A stretch of DNA of 64,000 nt from Crossaster papposus (lineage: Eukaryota > Echinodermata > Asteroidea > Velatida > Solasteridae): assembly GCA_037893245.1 (NCBI GenBank), contig JBAIAA010000518.1, forward strand, positions 434,001 through 498,000. The letters run 5' to 3'. Position 1 is the stretch's first letter. Every line of letters begins with the position of its first letter. The notes under the pieces were generated by a model. The model worked only from the letters and a program-made list of their open reading frames with translations, was not told the DNA's origin and searched no databases. Shown here one piece after another: positions 11,400 to 20,300 of this stretch. The translations under genes were made by a program, and so were the position numbers.

Positions 11400-14300
11400 G
11401 TAAAACGAAAGCAGTTATTGTAACTAAATTTCGAAGAATTTGTTCAATCTTTGCTCTTTAATGAGACCCATGTTATTGTGGCAGTGGACGTTACTTTGAG
11501 AACATAATCAAAATGAACTCTTCTATATTGTAAAATAACGCGTTTCTAAAACTACACAGGATTGTCCCTCATTTTCACAGTGATACCAAAGACGTAAAGC
11601 AGACACTGCAGGTATTTGTCCGGACTCCTCTTTTACATACACCCAAGACACTTTGTTTCCAACTTCATCCCGAGACGACAGTCTCATTTCTAAAAGAAGA
11701 AATAGCCAAGAAGATCGGTGTCGAGGCACGATATCAGCAATTGTACACCAGGAGAGACTTCCAGGTAGGTATATAATTTATAAACCGGATACTTCGATCC
11801 ATTTGAAATATCAAAACCTAGATTTGTTCATCGTAGGAGTTGCAAATGTTGATGTAAAATGCAATATCTCACATGTTCATGTTTGATTAATAATCTGTCG
11901 GTGTTTATGGAACTCCCTCACACACAATAAAGCTCAATTAATCCCCCACCTAAAGAGTTAAACGAAGGTTTTACTTCTCCAAATGGTTCAATTACCGATG
12001 CACAACTAAAACCCAACACGTTTCGTAATTTACTCTCTAATATATTCACTTTGTCAGCTCTGTGACTTACTCACGCTCGAGGAGAATGGTGTCAGCAAGG
12101 ATGAAGTCATCTCACTCCGTCTATCAATAGATGACCAGAATGAAGATAATGTACCAACAGGTAAATGACAAAGTTTGGAAATAGAATATTCAAGTGAATA
12201 AACTACCTGCTTGTAATATTTTCGGTATTTATTTCAGCTGTTAAGAACAAGAGTCTCTTGTTGGTGTAGGTGTATAGTCCAGGCAAAATACATAATTTTG
12301 TTTTGTTGACCTCAAACAAATTGCAACAAATTGTTTTTCACCACAGTGCACTTCTAAAAGGTTCCTAGAATGACATACTAAAAATCCACAAAAATCCAAG
12401 TGGTGGAAATATGTCTAATTTGCATAAATCGTTAATCCCTGCCATGTAATATTTTTTATTCCCATATTTGGGTATATATTTTATTTTTATTTTTTGAAAA
12501 GTTTATTTTGGTGATTCTACTTACATATCATTACTTGAATAACATTTGCTAAAGCATATAAGTGACTGAATAATTATGAGAACACAGTAATTATCCAAAA
12601 TGACAACTTTGTGACCCTATAAATGTGCGCACATTACACTGTCTCCAGATATCATCATGTAGTCAGTATTGGTGAGCTTCAAATTCACCAAGTTGCTTAC
12701 TGGCACAGTTATCATATTAAAAACTTATGGAAAATCATATGGACAATGATAACATTGTGATATTTAGCCCAGCAAACAAAAACTTGGAAAAAATGATGTG
12801 TCCCTAAATTGGGCTAACAAGTAGGTGAAGGGTTGCCTAAGGTGAGAGACTTGAACAAGTTCAAGGAAACCCCCCAAATTTAAGATTGTTGTTGCTTACA
12901 ATAATCATATCTACGTTAAAATGTATTTTGGTGATTTCCTTGAACTTGTTCAAGTATTCCATGTTAGGCAACCCTTTAACTACTTTTTAGCCCAATTTAT
13001 AGACACACCATTTTCCCCATTTTTTGTTTTCTGGGCTAAATATCACAATGTTATTATTGTTCATATGATTTTTCATAAGGTTTTAATATGATAACTGTGC
13101 CAGTAAGCAACTTGGTGAATTTGAAGCTCACCAATACTGACTACATGATGATATCTGGAGACAGTGTAATGTGCGCACATTTATAGGGTCACAAAGTTGT
13201 CATTTTGGATAATTACTGTGTTCTCATAATTATTCAGTCACTTATATGCTTTAGCAAAAGTATTCAAGTAATGATATGTAAGTAGAATCACCAAAATAAA
13301 CTTTTCAAAAAATTAAAATAAAATATATACCCAAATATGGGAATAAAAAATATTACATGGCAGGGATTAACGATTTATGCAAATTAGACATATTTCCACC
13401 ACTTGGATTTTTGTGGATTTTTAGTATGTCATTCTAGGAACCTTTTAGAAGTGCACTGTGGTGAAAAACAATTTGTTGCAATTTGTTTGAGGTCAAAACT
13501 TATTTTTCCTGGACTAGTAGGAGATATCCTAATTGCTGCGTTGGTAACCTTTACAACACTGGACACTTTTAAGAATGTTTCGATGAATTCACACATTCTT
13601 TTGGCAGACAAAGTCAACCTTGATGAAAAGTACCTTAAGGACTTGTCCTCGAATATTGAATCATCGTGGAAGGAATTGGCCAAACACCTAGGATACGAAG
13701 AAGCAGAAATTGCAGACATCCAAACCACCAACAAAAGCAGCACTGAAGCGAGCCGTCACATGCTGCTCACTTGGTGGGAAAAGACGACAGATCGCGACGA
13801 AGCAGCTCAGAAGCTGAGACGAGCAATGGAGGCCGTCGGGTTGACTGAATTGGCTCAAGATGTACCAGGTGAGCTAGAAGTAAAGACTAAATGTGACCTG
13901 TTCCAACGAAACCCGGACCCGGTGTTCGACTCATGTACGATGGTGCTTGGGTTCGAACTCGACCAGGAACATGGTGTTTGTGCCCTTGACTACAACTACA
14001 ATTGCCTCTCTCCACCCAGGAGTATAAATGGGTACCTGTGAGGGTCGAGGCCGATTGAGCGCCTATAAACGGCTGCCGCGTGGTCCAGGGCCTGATGAAC
14101 GGGGTAATAATTGTAAAGCGCTTTGAGATCGTTGATACGATGTAAAGCGCTATATAAGCACGAACATTATTATTATTATTATTATTATAAAGTCGACTTT
14201 TTAGTTTTTCAGATTTTGCTTTTTTCAAATTCTCTAGGTTCTAAGCTTTAAAATGATGTATCATTTACATATGTACCCCCACCCTATCTTCCCTGGTGTC

Positions 14301-17300
14301 TGGATTTAGTGATAAAACCCTGACAACCTAATTATGAGATAAACAGCTTTGAAGTTCAGAAAAGCGTATTATTTCTATACACAAATGTTTCACAAAATTG
14401 ACAAAAAAACACACTTCTGGTAGACGGATTTTGTTCTAATTTGAGGAGATTGTAGATTAATAGTGAGTGACTTAGGAAAACCTAAAACCTCAAAATGGTA
14501 AAATCCATCCCGAAATGACTTCAGGAGTACATTGTGACAAAACATGTTGTGCGACTTTGTCCGGGTTTCGTTGGAACAGGTCACAAATTTAAAACAGACT
14601 CCGTAATCCCAAGAGTCATGATACAAAAGACCTCAATACTTATTTAACAACAACCAAACTTTACAAATACATAGTTTACATGTATTTTAAACCACAGGAA
14701 TTAAATTAGTTTTAAAAACTAATTTAAACAGTAACATGACATTTGTTGTTATTGCCTCAGTAACGAGCGAATCGAGAGACGAAGCAGCTGGACCCGAGCC
14801 AGAAAGGCGTCAAGATGAAGGAGGAAAAGTGGGGAGCAAACAAAACGAAAACAATCCACCGAAAAAGGACGTTTGTGATCAAGAAAAACCTGTTATCTGG
14901 TAAAATATGATTAAACGCTGCAATTTATAATGCACATTGTGTTTAAATAATTTAACTACATGTAATAGCCGAAAAGCTAATCAAATTTTGTTTTGTAGAT
15001 CATGCATAGACTGCCTTAACAAAACCTTAATAAAACGGTGTATACAGAATGTTTACAACTACAGTTGGTGGTCTTCATTCCTTTATATTACAAGAGCTCT
15101 AACATAAACACTCCACTCTGACAGTTTCAGATACGCGGCTCAGAAGCTGCAAGTCTTTGTCCGATGTCACCTCTCACACAAACCACAAACACTTTGTCTC
15201 CAACTGAATCCAAAGACATCCGTCTCGACCTTAAAGGAGATAATACACGAGAAACTTGAAGTCCAGCCTCAACAACAGCGACTGTACATCCGGAGGAACT
15301 TTCGTAACTTTGAGGTAAATTAAAAACGGCTCAATGCTATAAAGTGCCCATCAACCTTCCATTGAATTCATATAAATGCATTAAGTGACAACTTCTTCTG
15401 ATTCCGAATTGCACCAGTTGTGTACAAATCGTGCTGCTTCTGATGTCGGCGTAGTTGAAGAAACGATACTCAAATGGTTATTAGAAGGGAAATGAAAAAA
15501 CGGAAGACTACCTAATTATTTACCGCCACAATGTCGCTTTTCGAACTTTACATTTCAAAGAGAATGTGTTATATCGGAATCTTAAATATGTTTGTTGCAG
15601 CTGTGTAACTTGCTGACACTTCACGACTGTGGAATTCATCAGGATGAGAACGTCTCACTCCGTCTGTCTACTGATGGCCTACTGGGCGGTGGACTGAAAG
15701 GTAAAATGGGTATGCTTGTGGCAACATTTACCTTTCAAATCGGGCTTAATTGAACAAAAGTTGCAAATCTTGAACAACCCTTTGGATTTTATAAACATAA
15801 CCACATTTCAAAACATTCTACCTTGTTGGTGGTGAGATCTGATAGACGAGGAGCTGTCCCTTATTATCTTGCTTTTCAGTGGCACCCCTCATTGGTCATT
15901 TCCCAACCCGGTCCTCGACTGGGTCCTCATAAAACTGCATGTTCTGCTGGTCACCTGCATGCATTATGTTGGCCCGTGTGCAATGTTCACAATCGAAAAA
16001 CAGACGTTGAATAAAATAAAAAAAAATAAAAAACCACTGTTAATGAGATTTGGATTAGTCGGGGCCAATTTTAGACATAAAACAGTGAATTTATGAGCGC
16101 AAGCAATGTGTCTATCAAAGCTTGTTACCAACCCAATTGCTTCCTTGTTGCAATGCTGGCACTTTATGTGTGCTAACGTTAGCCTGTGCTATTTTTTGGC
16201 ATAACGCTTGTTTTTTAGATGTCTATCATGAATACTACTAATGCACACACAATTAACATTTCAAGTCGCGTAGCAAATTCTTCTTGTATTCTGCGAGAAA
16301 CAATATTTACAGAAAGTCTGTGCAAGGTCTATGCGTTAATGTACGTACACGTACATACACACAGTGCAGTGGGTGTACCCCTTGGGCAGTTTTTACACGC
16401 TTGGTGGCGCTGCATTCAAGATTGTCGCGGAATGTGAAACAACTTAATTGGAAAGCTCTTAACTGTAAATGCAATTCTGCAAAATTATCCATTCAATTTG
16501 AAAACCTATTTTCGTGTTTCCCCACCTCAGAGCATGTACTTGTATGAGCTTGCACCTGCTTGCACCCGTATTGGGACTGATATTTTAGTGTTACGTCTGG
16601 AGGAACTCCGATAAAAACGTTGCTTTTTATAACCAAAGTACATACAAGATGAGTAAAAAAGAAGTTCCCTCAACTTAACAAAAAAAATTAAAATATTTTA
16701 GAACTAGTGTGGTGCATGGAAAGTGCATCTAATTGTTAGTCTACGTTGAAAATAATGAAAGTTTTGAAATCACATTTTCAAATTACTTGTGATTGAATAT
16801 ATAATACCTGGTAAACGTAGCTTTCCTCGGAAGTGCATTATTATTGCACATAACTTTAGAACCAGAGGAGTAAATTCAGTAATTCAAAAATATGTATAGA
16901 GCCAAAAACATTGTCTATCTGTTTGTTTATTTCTCTATAACTGTGTGTACATTACTATTTTAGTCTGGATTTTTGTTTTTAATATTCGTCTAGACTAGAG
17001 GGAAGTTGTTTTAATGTATAATGTTTAAAGTTCACTATCTTTCAATCCGAAAAGAATACAACTAAATTGCATACCGGTACTGATAACTGTATTTCACGGA
17101 CTAATTACGCACTGATAACTGTTATACTGACTCATTACATACTGATAACTGTGTTATACTGACGGAATGATTTGTTTTGCAGACGAACACTCTGTTGATG
17201 ACCAGCTCTTGCGCGACTTGGCTTCCAAAACTGAATCGTCCTGGGAAAAAATGGCAGAGTTCCTGGGAATTTTAGAAGCAGAAATCAAGCAATTCCAAAC

Positions 17301-20300
17301 CACTTATGAAGACAACAAAGAAAGGAGCCTGCAGATGCTAAACTCTTGGTGGAGAAAGCAAACAAATCACGAGGAAGGATTTCAGAGATTGAGAGATGCG
17401 TTAAATTCAATCGGGCACGCTGAGCTGGCCTTAATGGTACTGTCAGAAGAGCAACAGCGGACGAAACAGGACGAACCTGAACCAGTGGTTCAAGAGGGAG
17501 AAACTAAAGGGAAAACTAAATCATCTGAGGACCAAACACCAATTAAGAAGGAACTTGCTCATCGAGACAAACAGCCAGAGGTTGAAGTTGGAAGTGCCAC
17601 AGAACAAAGCACGCAGAGAGGTAATACATCAAAGGACTCTTATTCTGGAACCCTTTTGCGCACAATTAAATCTCAAAATATACTCTTTTTCGGGTTCCTA
17701 CATTATCGACACACACGAAGGTTACACATTTAGTGAAAACGTCATTACATGTCTTGTCGGGCATCAACAAAATTCACCGTCAATTTGTGAAGTAATTATT
17801 AGTCCGTAGGTCTGCAATTTTGGGTACACTCGTTTAAATTTTCAGGGTAACACCTTAATACATTAACGAGTTCAAAACCACATAAGGCCATTTTTCTGAC
17901 CTTTTTTATGGGCAGAGCCATGACATTAAAAAGTGGGCGGCTTCACGGACAACAACTATATTCCAATAATGTTGCTTTTCTGTTCACAGCTAAGCTGCAA
18001 CCCAAGCCAAAGTTACACCTGAAAGCAAGACAACATGTACTAAACACAGCAATGCAATTATGAATTATTCATAGCCCAATTAGTATTTGTTTTTACCGAT
18101 GTGTGATCTAGATGCCACTGCACCACAAAATGAAGGCAAACAAGAGGCTAACGACAATGCCGCGTCACCTGCGACGGTTGGAGATCATGTGACATCTCAG
18201 CAAGGAGAGCAAGAAATCACAGAGATGATGACGGTGCTATCTGTGCAAGAGAACAGAAACTTAAATCCGGAAAAAGTGACGAAGACACCACTCGAGATGT
18301 CTCCATCTGGGGCGCATCTGTTAACAGACGTCAGCTCACAACACGAGTCGGCAGCTTCCGTTGAACAGTTGGGACTTCAGGAGGGGCAGATTGGCGATCA
18401 ACACAGACTCATGTCGTCAAAAAGGGAAATGCCAGAGAGGCTGCGGCAGGATGTCAAAGTTGAGGGGAGTAATAACTACACCGTTTTGGGAGATGTCATT
18501 ACCTATGTTCAGAATGTTGGTCACGTAAACGAATCAGGTAAATATCACAAAATAATTTCAAAGTGAATTTCAAACAAGCAATTGATAAAAGCAAAAGCGG
18601 TAACTTCGTTAAGAAGGCTGGACCTAAGATACAGAAAGTAATTCGTGTATGTATTTAAGGACAAAAAACGGATTTCTTCCAGTTCTAACAAAGGCTTAAT
18701 AATGTTGGGCTATTAATGGAAATGAAAGATAGCCGTCTTTTAAATGAGAAGCTCGATTACCAATTCGACTAAAAGTTTGGTTCTCTTACCTATCGTGATG
18801 CTTATGGTATTTGCTATTCCCTCAGAATACACAGCATTGTCCCATAGAAATGTCATAATTATATGCATAATTCTGAGCTTGCACTATACAGAAATACTTT
18901 GTATTCAAACGTGAATGCTTTTAGTTCTCATTGAGCCGGTATTTCTTCTGTTTGTGGAGAATTTGCTTGTTTGTTTTTCTGCAGCTATTGAAACAACAAA
19001 TTTGTTTTACTGTCGAGGATTCACGGTGTTCTCTTGTTTTCAGAGTTTCCAGAGTTGCCAATTGAAACGGAAGTCACAAGTGAGGGGACGACAAACGACT
19101 ATATGACTGAAATGTTCTGGCTAACCATGAAAGCTTTACATCAAGCGAAGGGAAAGGATTATATCCTCCATCAAGTCTCAGCTTTCGTAAATTCATGTGA
19201 TGGCGAGCTTGAGCATGTAAAGTATGGGTCTGTAACATTTGTTGTTCGTATCAAGAGTCGGGAGGGTCTGAACAAACTCTGGAGCATGTACACAACTGGA
19301 GACCTCGCCAAGAAGCTGACGGAGATTCTCATCACGGATGAACTGACAACAGAAGATAAGAGTAACTTGGCTATTCAGGCGACTATACTGGAAAGCGACT
19401 ACGAACAGGCTTGCAGATTGTTTGACAAGTTGGAAAAAGACCAACAGAAAGGTAGATTATTATATGAACTCTATTTCACTAAAAATTTAAGTCCTTTTCC
19501 AAGTTTTGCCAAACATTAACCCTATCCTTGTCGGTTAAATACTTTATTTACAGGTGAAGAGGACTCGGGACACATGGAAGAAGTACAACACACACAACCT
19601 GCAGAAAGCAGCACAGCAACGACTGTCGGCAGCTCTGACCCGACTGGGCACGCTGCTGATAGATGTGAAGAAAAACTGAAGACATTGTATATGACCACAG
19701 GTAGATATTCACAAATGGTTAAATGGGTGGACGGTGACACCAAGAAGGTGTTAATGCCGAAGCTAACGCTGGTTAAAGCTGACGATCAGACAGAGAACAG
19801 GGTAATATCATACGAAGATATGTTTATCGCGAAAACACGGGAGGGCGATTCAATTAATCTGGCCATTCTAAATGGGCCAGATGATGAACAAAAGTCCATT
19901 CTTTTGGAAAGCATTGCATATGATTGGGCAACTGGCTCCAATCCCACACTCAGTAACTTCAAACTTGTTACTGTCCCGCAAATGGAAGCCATTGAACAAG
20001 AGTCTGACCTTATTGACTCGATCTATGCTCAACTGTTGGGTCAAGACACAGATATTGACAGAGGCGACTTGGAGTCATTTATTGACACCAACCCTCAAAA
20101 AGTGCTTGTCCTATGGGATGGATTTGATAAGTCAATCAGCAACCTTGATGAGAACAAAGTTAATTTGGTTCTCAAATTCCTCAATCGGATCACAGCGAAG
20201 GGAATACGGGTACTTGTAACCACTCGTCACTCTCACAAATTCCTGAGCAGCAAAATGATCCAGGAACCTGTCACTATTGTGACAGCTTCAGAGGTCACTG

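Noticed and set aside
11207-11461. Alternative frame in exon 1 (MPTLRQQPSC...)
   Set aside because: It is partly conserved only because the bases are; spliced to exon 2 it hits a stop at once, whereas the MPKK frame runs into the Ubl domain.
13403-14041. A 212-codon frame that would start a Death-domain protein at 13403
   Set aside because: Its first part lies in the foldback element and its end in the intron 4 transposon. Only 13608-13868 is conserved with B and C and fits splice phases.
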